Below, one piece after another: positions 54,088 through 64,000 of a stretch of DNA of 64,000 nt (its first letter is position 1; every line of letters starts with the position of its first letter). The stretch spans positions 28,427,294 to 28,491,293 of the forward strand of contig NC_088645.1 of NCBI RefSeq assembly GCF_964019385.1, given 5' to 3'. The translations under genes were made by a program, and so were the position numbers. The notes beneath the pieces were generated by a model, which was not told the DNA's origin, searched no databases, and saw nothing but the letters and a program-made list of their open reading frames with translations. This DNA is from Sycon ciliatum. Its lineage: Eukaryota; Porifera; Calcarea; Leucosolenida; Sycettidae.

Positions 54088-54412
54088 TAGCACATTAGAG
54101 CTTGCGGTAATGTAGGTTAACACATTGCACAAGCCACCACTTCACACGCGCTCCAGCGGCTTCCAAAGAGCCCGCAGATCCCACGCTATTCATTGATGCA
54201 TGTCAAGTAACACGTACATGCACGCTGTGGTGGCATGTAACATGCGTACGCCGGAACTCACCTGAACTCGCCAGCCAACCAGCCATATGCGGCTGCAGCA
54301 CACATCGGAGCTTGAACCCGTAACGCATACACCATACTTCGCGCTGGCCGTATTGCTACTTCATATTTGCTTTGCTTGGGTAGTGAGAAGAACACCGGTT
54401 TGTTCCTTTCTC
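54088..54412 (+). repeat. Ngaro A1 repeat
   Basis: 325 bp, essentially identical to A2 (57767-58091). Confidence 0.92.
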
Positions 54413-54423
54413 GCGCGCCTGAT

Positions 54424-55718
54424 GCCTCCGACACACCGTCAGCAGCTAGTTCAGACTTCTGACCCCGCTCCAGGCACCGACGCTTCTATGCAGGACGAGC
54501 CCTCATTGCTCTCCCCGGACATCATTTCCTCAGCCGTTATGAAGATGAACGCCCTCCACTCTCTCCTCGAACGTGTGGAACGCCTGGAGAACAGACAGTA
54601 CTGAGTCTGATCTGGAAGCCGATCTCTCCCACGCGCGTGCTCCGCACCCGAAAGATCGCTCCCACGCTCCGAGCGTCAAGCTCCGGACCTATCCTGCCCG
54701 GAACTTCCAGTTCTATCGGAACCCCGACTTTGCCAGGACCTCCAGTTCTCTCCAAGCCCTCGGTTCTACCCACACCGCCACGTCGCGCGATTGAAAAAAT
54801 CCAGCGCGGAGAGTTTGTGGAACTTGAGGAACTCTTGCCGGAAAATTTCAGCTCCCAGGGACAGGAGCCAATACAACTGGTTACAGCTGGCGGCGACATG
54901 GCTCAGCTCTTGCTCAACCTCAGCGCAAAGCACACGCGCGCGATCAACGACTTCTCGGCTTGGCTGGAGGCCTGGACGATCTACATGGGCATCGTCGTTC
55001 TTGCTCGTCCTGACCGAGCTCATGAGCTCGTCTGCAACCAGCACATACTTTGTACTGCGAACCAACAGTTCACGACGTCTGCTGTGCTGAACTATGATCG
55101 AGCATTTCGCCAACACACCGCCAGCATGGCACTGCGCTGCGACGTGATCAATCAGACGCTGTGGAGTATTCGCCTACTCCGCTCTCCCCGTCTGTCATGC
55201 AGACGTCTGCTGTGCTGAACTATGATCGAGCATTTCGCCAACACACCGCCAGCATGGCACTGCGCTGCGACGTGATCAATCAGACGCTGTGGAGTATTCG
55301 CCTACTCCGCTCTCCCCGTCTGTCATGCAGACGTCTCCTGTGCTGAACTATGATCGAGCATTTCGCCAACACACCGCCAGCATGGCACTGCGCTGGGACG
55401 TGATCAATCAGACGCTGTGGAGTATTCGCCTACTCCGCTCTCCCCGTCTGTCATGCACCAAATGCACGCTCCAAAACAGCCGCGACCGCTGCCTGCCCAC
55501 ATGCCGCAGCTCAACACGCGCAGCCCTTTCCATCAGTGGCGGGCAGCACCCGCCAAGTCTGTTTTAACTTCAACCGCGGCAGGCCCTGTTCCCGCACACC
55601 CTGCGACCGTCTTTACGCCTGCAGCTCATGTGAAGACAAAGGACATGCCGCCTCATCCTGCACCAGCACCACCCGCTTCAGGTGGCAGCGCCCTGCAGAT
55701 AGCCACGAGAAGACTTAG
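54424..55718 (+). pseudogene. Ngaro Gag-like protein, frameshifted, with triplicated segment
   Basis: Starts near an ATG (MPPTHRQQL) with a helix SAVMKMNALHSLLERVERLE, then a frameshift. The core follows: PRRAIEKIQRGEFVELEELL, AINDFSAWLEAWTIYMGIVV, VLNYDRAFRQHTASMALRCD. This is the conserved core of DIRS/Ngaro ORF1 proteins. After the triplication comes a Cys-rich finger VCFNFNRGRPCSRTPC ... CSSCEDKGHAASSC in another frame. Several frame changes make it inactive. Confidence 0.82.
55074..55457 (+). repeat. 128-bp tandem triplication inside Ngaro gag
   Basis: Three head-to-tail copies starting GACGTCT at 55074, 55202 and 55330, differing at only about two or three positions. 128 is not a multiple of three, so each copy shifts the frame. 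Confidence 0.95.
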
Positions 55719-55775
55719 AAGCCCACTGAGAAAAAGTCAGCCGACTTCCACTCCCCTGAACACTGTTCGCTTTCA

Positions 55776-56119
55776 CACATTACTGCCCTCCTCGGAATTG
55801 TGCTTGACACGGTGCGCATGGAAGCCCGTCTCCCAGACGACAAACCGACGGACCTCCGCGAGCTCCTCAGCGAGCTGTCACGCTGCACCCAGACCACGCA
55901 ACGCAAACTCGATCACTTCCTGGGGAAACTCTCCTTTGCGTCGAGCGTCGTCGTACCAGGCAGAACATTTACGCGGCGCTTATGGGATATCAACAAGAGG
56001 TTTAGCCGCGCCAAGCCCTATTTCCGTATCACTCTGACAGGCATTCCAGCAGCTGGCACCATCGGCACAGCAAGCCCCGGACACTGCAATCCGCCTCCCT
56101 CTCCTGGACTGATGCAGTA
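55776..56119 (+). pseudogene. Ngaro RT C-terminal (thumb) remnant
   Basis: Encodes LGIVLDTVRMEARLPDDK, LDHFLGKLSFASSVVVPGRT and FTRRLWDIN, the region after the RT active site in DIRS/Ngaro proteins. The palm with YxDD and RNase H are absent: a deletion joins the Gag finger to this piece. Confidence 0.82.
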
Positions 56120-56120
56120 G

Positions 56121-57084
56121 GTCGCCGACCTGGCAGCCATCACACGGCGCACGTACGCCACTGGCGAAAGGAAATTTACGCAATTCTGTGCGTTGCAGAG
56201 ATGGACGCCCATGCCGGCTACAGACACGATGCCCAGCTGCTTCGCAGCACACCTCACACAATCGGTTCAACCACAGACAATTCATGTCTACATGGCCGCA
56301 GTACGCAACATGCATCTCGAAGCCGGATTCCGAGATCCAACGATGAATGCATTGCTGCCGCCACGTGTTATGCGAGGCATCAAGAGGACGGCGACTGACC
56401 CGGCAATCCAGCGCACTCGCCTCCCAATCACAATTGATTTGCTGCGGAAGCTCCTCAACCAACTCAGCCTGGACCAACGGCGTCACCAGCAGGACAAGGG
56501 CATGCTCAAGGCGGCAATGGTGCTCGCCTTCTTCAGATCTCTTCGATGCGCTGAATTCACTGCGCCTCCAGCCGGGTTTGACCCTGCCACTCATGCCACG
56601 CGCCAGGATGTGACTCTGGATGTCACTTAAGGACGCACATATATCCGCTTCCACATCAAGCAATCGAAGACGGACCAACTTCGTCAGGGCCATGCAGATA
56701 ATCGGTAGTACCACTTCACAACCTTGCCCGGTTGCCGCCCTCCTGGCATATTTTACAGTCTGTCCGTCTGACGCCACTGACGCACTCTTCCGCTACCGCC
56801 CTGGGAGACCGCTGACCAGGCAGGCACTGACAGAAAAGCTCCGACAGCTTCTCCCACTCACGGGAACACCCAATTCACGCGATTACGCTGGTCATTCGTT
56901 CCGCATCGGTGACGCCACAACTGCAGCCATGGCGGGTACCCCGGACTGGCTAATCAGGGCAATGGGCCGATGGAGAAGCGACAGTGTCTTGCGCTACATC
57001 AGGTCAACCGACACAGACATGGCGCAGTTGACCCAAAAGCTATCAGAGGTACAAGCGCATCACACAACGCATGGAGGTATGTAA
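56121..57084 (+). pseudogene. Ngaro tyrosine recombinase
   Basis: N-terminal SAM-like core-binding region (TYATGERKFTQFCALQRW; TIHVYMAAVRNMH). Catalytic Arg I in FFRSLRCAEF, Lys in IKQSKTD, the HxxR box in AGHSFRIGDATT, the Trp in MGRWRSD, and the nucleophile Tyr in LRYIRS. A TAA at 56628-56630 and a frameshift near 56692 interrupt it. It integrates circular element DNA. Confidence 0.9.
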
Positions 57085-57263
57085 GAACCCGCCACGCGGG
57101 CACGCAACTCGCACCCATGCACGTACCCACAGGGCTGACCGTTTGGAACAGCACAGCAACTTGCTCTGCTAGGATTGTGCTGACAAACTGCGCTGATAGC
57201 AACAACGGTGTCATTCACGTGCATTGCAATGTGTCACAACTTAGCATGGAGGCTGGGCAACCA

Positions 57264-57767
57264 TGGGCCAGCTATCTCCTCTCATCTGGCAATTATCACG
57301 GCCTTCGGCCATCACACTCATACTCCCACACTCCTGCCTCCTAACGGGCATTGCACTTCGTGCGTGGGCCGTCCACACTCCGTCCATTTCATGGGCGCCC
57401 ATCTCATGGGCTGCACTTTGTGCGTGGACATACATACACACTATCATACAGGCCGTCCACACTCCGCCCAGTTCATGGGTGCCCATTCATGGGCTGCACC
57501 TCGTGTGCGTGGGCCGTCCACACTCCGTCCATTTCATGGGCGCCCATCTCATGGGCTGCACTTTGTGCGTGGACATACATACACACTATCATACAGGCCG
57601 TCCACACTCCGCCCAGTTCATGGGTGCCCATTTCATGGGCTGCACCTCGTGCGTGGACTATCCTACATGATTATCACATGCCAGATTCGGTTGCCCAGCA
57701 CTCCATGAATCCTCCATATGATGTGTGCTCTCCACTGGTCTGCAATAGCGAGTGCATGCGTGTTAAT
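57264..57767 (+). repeat. Ngaro B1 repeat with internal tandem units
   Basis: 504 bp, near identical to B2. Contains two units of about 145 bp, each with GGCCGTCCACACTCCGTCC and CGTGGACATACATACACAC, giving long artefact frames. Confidence 0.9.
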
Positions 57768-58091
57768 AGCACATTAGAGCTTGCGGTAATGTAGGTTAAC
57801 ACATTGCACAAGCCACCACTTCACACGCGCTCCAGCGGCTTCCAAAGAGCCCGCAGATCCCACGCTATTCATTGATGCATGTCAAGTAACACGTACATGC
57901 ACGCTGTGGTGGCATGTAACATGCGTACGCCGGAACTCACCTGAACTCGCCAGCCAACCAGCCATATGCGGCTGCAGCACACATCGGAGCTTGAACCCGT
58001 AACGCATACACCATACTTCGCGCTGGCCGTATTGCTACTTCATATTTGCTTTGCTTGGGTAGTGAGAAGAACACCGGTTTGTTCCTTTCTC
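57767..58091 (+). repeat. Ngaro A2 repeat
   Basis: 325-bp copy of A1, directly after B1. Confidence 0.92.
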
Positions 58092-58185
58092 ACCCACCCA
58101 CCTCTTCCCATCTATGAATGATATTGATATCCTTGATTCAACACAGGTATCATAATTCATACAAGACGAAAATAAATAGGAGTGC

Positions 58186-58689
58186 TGGGCCAGCTATCTC
58201 CTCTCATCTGGCAATTATCACGGCCTTCGGCCATCACACTCATACTCCCACACTCCTGCCTCCTAACGGGCATTGCACTTCGTGCGTGGGCCGTCCACAC
58301 TCCGTCCATTTCATGGGCGCCCATCTCATGGGCTGCACTTTGTGCGTGGACATACATACACACTATCATACAGGCCGTCCACACTCCGCCCAGTTCATGG
58401 GTGCCCATTCATGGGCTGCACCTCGTGTGCGTGGGCCGTCCACACTCCGTCCATTTCATGGGCGCCCATCTCATGGGCTGCACTTTGTGCGTGGACATAC
58501 ATACACACTATCATACAGGCCGTCCACACTCCGCCCAGTTCATGGGTGCCCATTTCATGGGCTGCACCTCGTGCGTGGACTATCCTACATGATTATCACA
58601 TGCCAGATTCGGTTGCCCAGCACTCCATGAATCCTCCATATGATGTGTGCTCTCCACTGGTCTGCAATAGCGAGTGCATGCGTGTTAAT
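58186..58689 (+). repeat. Ngaro B2 repeat
   Basis: 504-bp copy of B1; its end marks the 3' end of the element. Confidence 0.92.
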
Positions 58690-59095
58690 GAACATAATCA
58701 TATCCTATCCAATAAAAACAGTTCATAAAAACAGTTCATAAAAACAGCTTTTTCGGATCGGACCCAATCCGCATAACCAAGAGAGCTAGCTCCCTTGGCT
58801 GCTGTTGGAATATGCAAGAATGGGCCTTCCAGATAAGGTCTAACAAGGAGCAGTGGCTATAGTTATGAAATGAACACCGGTAACCATGGAGACAGACCAC
58901 ACTCTCATTATAGATACTGGTTATAAATAGACCGAATAAGGAAAATGATCTGATAGCCTATGAAGACTAAAAGAAATTGAACCAATGACAACAAATACTC
59001 GTCCAGCACACGGGTTGTCATAGCAACACAAATAACAGCTGTCCGCTAATTTTGTTGTTGGAGATTGAGTAGGAGTTTTTACTGGTTGATTCTAA
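58690..59095. other. No gene recognised
   Basis: Short A-rich direct repeats (TAAAAACAGTTCA) near 58722. Nothing else. Confidence 0.4.
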
Positions 59096-59220
59096 ATACA
59101 ATAAATGCTCCGGCCTTGGGTTTATGACCAATAAAAACTAATTATAAACACCTCGGGGGACCTCGGTCTTTATAATAGTTTTTATTGGTCATAAACCCTC
59201 GGCCTCCTCATTTATTGTAT
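59096..59220. mobile_element. Foldback MITE, 125 bp
   Basis: Arms of about 60 bp (ATACAATAAATG ... TTTATGACCAATAAAAACT) are inverted around a GGGGGACC-like centre, forming one long hairpin. Non-coding. Confidence 0.8.
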
Positions 59221-59607
59221 ACGTAAATAAGGGGCAGCACGGATCTTAAACAGGCGGAGTGAGGTCAGATCCCTAACTTCTCTGGGTAGAGTGAGCAAAA
59301 CAGAATAAGCAATAAAGAGAGGGGAGCGCAAAAGAGTGGATGAGTAAGATCGAGTTTCTAGTTCTTAGAGAAGAGAACCTACGAGAGAGCTTGGAAGCTC
59401 AGGGCCCTACGCTATGCTTTTATACTTTTTTGCCTAGCTCATCGTACATGTTATAAGAACTGAGGCAAAAGTATTTGCAGAATTTATTGCGGATTGTTAT
59501 TTCTCTAATAATCATCTACTTTTGGTTTGCTCCTTCTTTTCTTTTTATCTCCTTATACTGTAAATCAACAAAATTTGGCCGATGAAAAATAGAAACCTCT
59601 CTATCAG

Positions 59608-60090
59608 AGAGGTTAAGATGCACGTTATTCCGACGTGACGCGCAATTTCACGTCAAATTTGCAATCGATCGGTATTTTTGCTCTCACATGCATCCATTGC
59701 TCAATCATGCATCATTTGCCTATATGACAAACTTTCGTTTGCGATTTACTTTGGCCGGTTGGTACCAAGCGGCGAAATCAGCGAAATTAAATCGCCAGCG
59801 AAAATTAGTTGATTTTAATACAGTAATCTGATTTTCTGGCCTTTTTGTAGAAATACATGTACATTGACCTGTTGAACCAATGACGACGCCGAATGCATGG
59901 TTGCCTGTGGAGCCCATTACATAGCTTAGCAGTCTCCTAAAATACGTATCCTGTCCGACGGCAAAAGAGTCTGCAGATTTAGTTTTTCTGCGCGTCGACC
60001 GGATGTCTGCGACGCGAAAGTTCAGCTTGCGTTATTTGGCTCGCACTTCGAAAAATCAACGCGAGTGACCTGCTGCTCACGTGGAAATTT
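59608..60090. repeat. MITE-like dispersed repeat pieces
   Basis: 59608-59665 (minus) and 60008-60090 (plus) both match the repeat at 21905-22040. Confidence 0.55.
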
Positions 60091-60182
60091 GGACATTACA
60101 TAACTTTACAGTCTCCTATATACGTATTCTGTCCGACGGCAAAAGAGGCTGCAGATTTAGTTTTTCTGCGCGTCGACGGGAT
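59940..60182 (+). repeat. Direct repeat of about 75 bp
   Basis: TCCGACGGCAAAAGAG...CTGCGCGTCGAC occurs at about 59955-60002 and 60131-60178 with similar upstream sequence. Confidence 0.75.
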
Positions 60183-60475
60183 GTCTGTCCTGACGTTCAC
60201 AGGGATCAGCGCTGACTCTGCCGATCACGGGTGTTCTGGACTCGACGGGATGTCTGTCCTGACGTTTCCTGGGACCGGCTTAGACTCTGCCGATCACGGG
60301 CGTTCTGGACTCAACGGAATGTCTGTCCTGACGTTGCCTGGGACCGGCGGACTCTGCCGATCACGGGGGTTCTGGAGTCGACGGGATCTCTCTTCCGACG
60401 TTTCCTGTGACCGGCGCTGAATCGCTCTTTCACGCTTATTCTAGAGACGACGGGATCTCTCTTCCAAAGTACATG
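60177..60475 (+). repeat. Minisatellite, about 66-bp period, four to five units
   Basis: GACGGGATGTCTGTCC or its variants start units at about 60177, 60244, 60310, 60375 and 60449, each with CTGCCGATCACGGG. The open frame 60181-60420 follows the repeat and is not taken as a gene. Confidence 0.85.
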
Positions 60476-60799
60476 TATGTTAATGCGGACGCATCCTATC
60501 ACCTATTCGGCGTCTATTCTAATTTAATTTCCTCCTAGTCTCCCTATTTCTTTCCAAATCTCCCTCTACATCAGGGAGTCGTATACATAATACGACGAAT
60601 ATTGGTACAGTACGGGACAGATACAGGAGCCCGCAAATATTGTGGACAGCTGTTATGTACAATCCTGTAGAGCCTTTGTAGTCACAGATGCGGGACAGAT
60701 ACGGGACAGATACGGGATAGCTCCAGCCGTGACACAAACAAACAAACAAACAAACACACAAACACCAAATTAAAGCTGTGTGGACGCTGGCTAGCGCCA

Positions 60800-61880
60800 G
60801 ACGTTACTGAAGTCACGTCTTCTGCATAGCTACGGGAATTAAAACACATGAGATGAGGTGGGCACAACTCAAGCTTAATAGAATGGACAAGAGAAGCAAG
60901 GTGTGCACTGCGTCCATGTGATAACGGGGTTGTGTGAGCGATTTTATAAAGGGCGGATGATGAGAGCATCTGGGGTTGACGGAGGAGAATTTTAAGGATT
61001 TTCTTGTCGTGTATTTAAGTTTTGCAGCAGCGGAAGAGGATCATCTAACCCAAGACGTATCGGCATAATCAAATTTTGGGCGAAGGTAGGCTAAATAAAA
61101 ATGAAGCTTGCAAGAAAGTGGTAGGTAGGAGCAGTGGGGGGGGGAGAGAAGTCCTAAGGATTTACTTGATTTTTTACAGATATATTCGATTTGGGGTACC
61201 CAAGAGAGTGCAGAGTCAATCACAATGCCAAGGCGTTTGTGAGAAGACACTATATCAATTAGATTTGGAAAGTTGGCATGGCTGAGGGTTGTGAACTCTG
61301 GCTGGGGCGGGAAGAGCATGATCTTTGTTTTTGATAGATTTGGGGACAATCTCCAGGACGACATCCAGGAAAGAACTTCCTGAATGCCAGTTCGCAAGTT
61401 GTTTTTCAGGCCAGTGAGGGAAGCTGATGAGGTGAAAAGGATCGTGTCGTTAGCAAACAGAGACGTTCCAGGGAAGACTTCAGGTAAATCGTTAACGTAA
61501 ATTATATATAGTAGGCGACCAAGAATTGATCCTTGAGGAACGCCTGACAATACTGGCTCTGCAGCCGAGGATATGCCAAGCACAGTTACGTACTGGTAAT
61601 GCCCAGAGAGATAAGATTTCAGCCAGGAGAGTGGTTGTTTGCGTAATCTGCATGCATGCTCGAGCTTGGCCAAAAGTCCTCGATGCCAGACGGTATCAAG
61701 CGCCTTGGCCAAGTCAAAGAAGCAAATACCAGCAAGCGCTCTGTTATCCCTATGCTGGCACATCTCCTGCACGATGCGGGTCAGTTGAAGGGAGGTGTGC
61801 GGGACTCAGAAACGGCGAAACATGTCTGTATAAGTGATCATAAAAGATGCGTTCACATACTTTGGACACGCAGGGAAGAA
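60800..61880 (-). pseudogene. LINE RT fragment with FAND in place of FADD
   Basis: KVCERIFYDHLYRH, LTRIVQEMC..., CFFDLAKALDTVWHRGLL, SGVPQGSILGRLLYIIYVNDL, SLFANDTILF, SPNLSKTKIMLF, RLGIVIDSALSW, LAYLRPKFDYADTSW, then the C-terminal NSRSYAEDVTSV. The second catalytic Asp of the FADD core is Asn, so this copy would be dead even without its stops. Confidence 0.87.
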
Positions 61881-62009
61881 GAGAGATAGCCGACACAGCT
61901 GCGGAAAGGTTGTTTCGCACGGATCATGGCAAGGTACCACGTCAGCCGAGCCTGAAGACTCAGCGTATCCCCATGCCGCGACAGCCGGCTCGCTGCCTTC
62001 TGAGAGTAT

Positions 62010-62710
62010 CTACGGGATATGGGAACTCCAGCTCAGGTCGTCGTAGATGGTAACACTCAGGTAACTTGCTGAGGACAACGTAGCAGATTCATCCCTATTA
62101 CAGCGGACGAGACAAAGTGGGTTTGACTGCGCTCGTGGCTTTACGAACATGAAGTGGGCTTTTCTCTTACTAAGGAGGAGCTCGATTTCCTCCAGCCATT
62201 TAGCGAGCTTGGTGATGCCCTCCAAGAGAGTCTGAACAGAGAACAATGGGTCTGAGTGTGAAAAGTCAATGATGATGTCGTCTGCAAACTCCTGGTGGAT
62301 AATGGTGAGCAGGACTTCATTTTTAGCGTGTATGTACAAAACAAACAGAAGCGGACAGATGACAGTTCCTTGTGGCACACATCTGCTGCTGGACACTTCA
62401 GCAGACAGCTTTCTGCCAACTTTTATCCGTTGGTGACTACCCGTCAAGTAGCTGATGAAACAGTCAAAGATGATACCATGAAAAGTTCAAAAACCCAGTG
62501 AATGCTGCTCTATGATGAGGCATTGATGTTGGACTTGGTCGATTGCTTTCGACATATCAATCATGACATAGTCAGTAGTTCACGTCTGGATCTGTGCGTC
62601 CTCCCATAGGTCCACTGCTCGCACAAGCGCATCCTCCGTCGAGCGACCGAAGCGGTATGCATATTGCGTGGTAGGGAGCAAGCCTTTCTCGTTGAGGTAT
62701 TTGTTCAGTT
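62010..62710 (-). pseudogene. Second LINE RT fragment
   Basis: Reads TTQYAYRFGRSTEDALVRAV and DYVMIDMSKAIDQVQHQCL, then after frameshifts SSSRCVPQGTVICPLLFVLY, QEFADDIIIDFSHSD and LSSASYLSVTIYDDLSWS. It is of a different family from the adjacent fragment. Confidence 0.85.
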
Positions 62711-63541
62711 GGTCCTTGACAATTTTCTCTCAAGCATAGTTCACAAGCGACGCAACGGTGACGGTGCAGGACTTACGGGCCTGTTGGGACGGCTGAGGCG
62801 AGCGGTAAAATCTTGTACGATTCCAACTTTTCCCTCCACTTCAAGATCAGTACGTTAGTACGCTGTGTTCCCGATCCTGGTGTTCACATTGGACGCTGTC
62901 AGACAGTCCTGTCCCTTCCAGTCGATTCTTACGTTGCGTCCCGTCCCGCCCCGTCGAGTGTGAACTAGGCGGGACACGATCGAAACCAGAGGTATCGCCG
63001 GGACTACCGTTATGGCGACGGTCGGTGTCCCCACTTTGAAAAGGGGAGAAACATAAGAGAGCTTGAATGCAGCTGGCACTTTCCCTGGTCACAAGGACTC
63101 GTAAAGAAGTCACTGAAGGAAAGGGCAAATGTGTAAGAGGTCATTTTAAGGGCCAATTCTGGAAGACCGTCACACCCCGTACTTAGCTTGCGCTACCCTG
63201 AGCGAGCAGCTTGTTTACTTGGGCTGGGGTCAATGATTGTAAGCGGAGAATACCCTTAAGAGGACTTGTGGTCCGTCACGACTTAGCCGGACCTTGTGCT
63301 GAGGTTGTCGAACGATGCCTGAGGTTCTTGTTGCGACTTTGATCGGCCAGTAACTTAGTCGATAGTTCGCAGAGCAAATTCATGTGCATGTGTACTGAAT
63401 GACTTAGGAATGGCTTTACAACCGCTGGCGGACCAGTTAGTCTCTCTGGCTCTTTTGTGAACCGTGAATATTTCTCCACAGATCTGATGTTATGCCATTC
63501 TCTTTCTTGTTTCACTGCTCATGTTTGTTTTAATCTTTCAG
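62711..63541. other. LINE-like remnants, then intron-like sequence
   Basis: 62711-63130 may continue the RT fragment upstream (minus-strand ESASCIQALLCFSPFQSGD resembles a LINE segment), with many stops. Nothing after 63130. Confidence 0.4.
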
Positions 63542-63601
63542 TCAACTCAACACCTGGATCAACAACAGGATCAACACGTGAATCCTGCACGACAACTAGC
63601 G
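63542..63601 (+). CDS. Ser/Thr-rich linker exon (phase 1-1)
   Basis: Acceptor TTTAATCTTTCAG and donor AGCG|GTACGT bound 60 bp, 20 codons, phase 1 on both sides, encoding NSTPGSTTGSTRESCTTTS. Such Thr/Ser/Pro repeats are mucin-like linkers of surface proteins. Strand and phase match the CCP exons at 21-27 kb, but 36 kb lies between, so it may be the same gene or another. Confidence 0.5.
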
Positions 63602-63734
63602 GTACGTACAATCTCAAATGAGTTGAAGAAATCAAGTTGTATAAGACAGTAGTAGTACTCTATTATTTTAAAACATCGTGGAGGAAACAAAAGCCGTAGT
63701 ATTGAAATGAAAACAAGTATTGAAAATCAACTAT

Positions 63735-63875
63735 TCAATGCTTTAAGGGAAAGACACAAACAGGAAAAGTCTGAAGCCAAAATTGACTGCCATCAGACAA
63801 GGGGACCACCAAGATTCGAACCATGAATCTTCGCTTGAAGCCAGTGATGCTCTAACCACTGAGCTAAGATGTAGA
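63735..63875 (-). repeat. tRNA-derived SINE, family 2, copy 2
   Basis: Minus-strand TAGCTCAGTGGTTAGAGCA and GGTTCGAATCT with the same body (CTTCAGACTTTTCCTGTTTG) as the copy at 40628. Its anticodon arm is also irregular. Confidence 0.7.
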
Positions 63876-64000
63876 CGTCATCAGAACAGAGACCGTTGAC
63901 CACTTTCTTCAGACTACGTAACTCACACTTCCTGTGAATCCTAACTGGCGGGTGGGACACTGTAACTTGGGGCTCCCCGCGTCTTTACAGCCTCTTTTAC

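Larger units (their letters stand above)
54088..58689 (+). mobile_element. Ngaro-type tyrosine-recombinase retrotransposon with split direct repeats, degenerate
   Basis: Repeats are arranged A1 (54088-54412), internal ORFs, B1 (57264-57767), A2 (57767-58091), B2 (58186-58689). B1 runs into A2 with a one-base overlap, and 94 bp separate A2 from B2. This split-direct-repeat order defines Ngaro/PAT-type elements, which insert by tyrosine recombinase and make no target duplication. The interior encodes Gag, an RT remnant and a tyrosine recombinase. Most of RT and RNase H are deleted. Confidence 0.9.

Noticed and set aside
57208..58630. ORFs of 135-170 codons in two near-identical places
   Set aside because: They follow the tandem units of the Ngaro B repeats and are open in several frames; no domain.
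1..64000. CRISPR arrays, prokaryotic operons, rRNA genes
   Set aside because: None seen; the tandem repeats present are satellites or mobile-element units.

Overview
This window is eukaryotic, from an animal genome, most likely a marine invertebrate such as a sponge, cnidarian or similar lineage. The species cannot be fixed from the sequence. Evidence for an animal host: BEL/Pao, Ty3 chromovirus, DIRS/Ngaro and CR1/L2-like LINE elements occur together, tRNA-derived SINEs are present, CA microsatellites are long, and there are intron-bounded exons for extracellular modules (Ig-like, CCP/sushi). No operons, bacterial genes or CRISPR arrays are present. Almost everything recognisable is a transposable element or a relic of one.

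Layout. 1-3.0 kb: DIRS-type retrotransposon polyprotein (minus), running off the left edge. 3.5-4.8 kb: CA microsatellites and a tRNA-derived SINE. 5.2-6.0 kb: deleted Tc1/mariner element with TA target sites. 7.7-13.9 kb: 6.2 kb inverted-repeat element bounded by TTAA, with CRE palindromes and a Z-DNA-prone tract. 14.2 kb: TTAA MITE. 14.5-17.75 kb and 17.9-19.84 kb: two related chromoviruses in opposite orientation, each with LTRs, a primer-binding site and large internal deletions. 20-20.5 kb: second SINE copy. 20.9-27.0 kb: phase 1-1 exons of a secreted or cell-surface modular gene, with LINE fragments in an intron. 27.5-30.1 kb: a duplicated 323-bp repeat. 31.2-31.5 kb: a small tandem repeat followed by a plus-strand hammerhead ribozyme. 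31.6-36.5 kb: a truncated LINE and a nearly complete two-ORF LINE. 36.8-37.5 kb: another LINE RT fragment. 37.5-39.77 kb: a tandem array of about 478-bp units, each full unit carrying a hammerhead ribozyme on the minus strand (a retrozyme-like array). 40.55-41.2 kb: pogo-like MITE holding a tRNA-derived SINE. 41.54-50.8 kb: a nearly complete BEL/Pao element flanked by 824-bp direct repeats. 50.8-53.8 kb: a repeat family that includes a 475-bp near-perfect palindrome, plus a possible degenerate hammerhead. 54.1-58.7 kb: a degenerate Ngaro-type tyrosine-recombinase retrotransposon with diagnostic A1-B1-A2-B2 split direct repeats. 59-60.4 kb: MITEs and a 66-bp minisatellite. 61-62.7 kb: two LINE RT fragments. 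63.54 kb: a Ser/Thr-rich phase 1-1 exon. 63.8 kb: SINE copy.

Most notable: three separate hammerhead-type motifs, one repeated in four consecutive tandem units with strict catalytic-core conservation in three of them. This suggests a non-autonomous retrozyme family (small circular RNAs made by self-cleavage of tandem transcripts) in a genome that also holds several RT sources that could copy it. The other structures of interest are the Ngaro split repeats, the BEL element that seems to be a product of ectopic recombination, and the gag start codons embedded in the tRNA primer-binding site of both chromoviruses.
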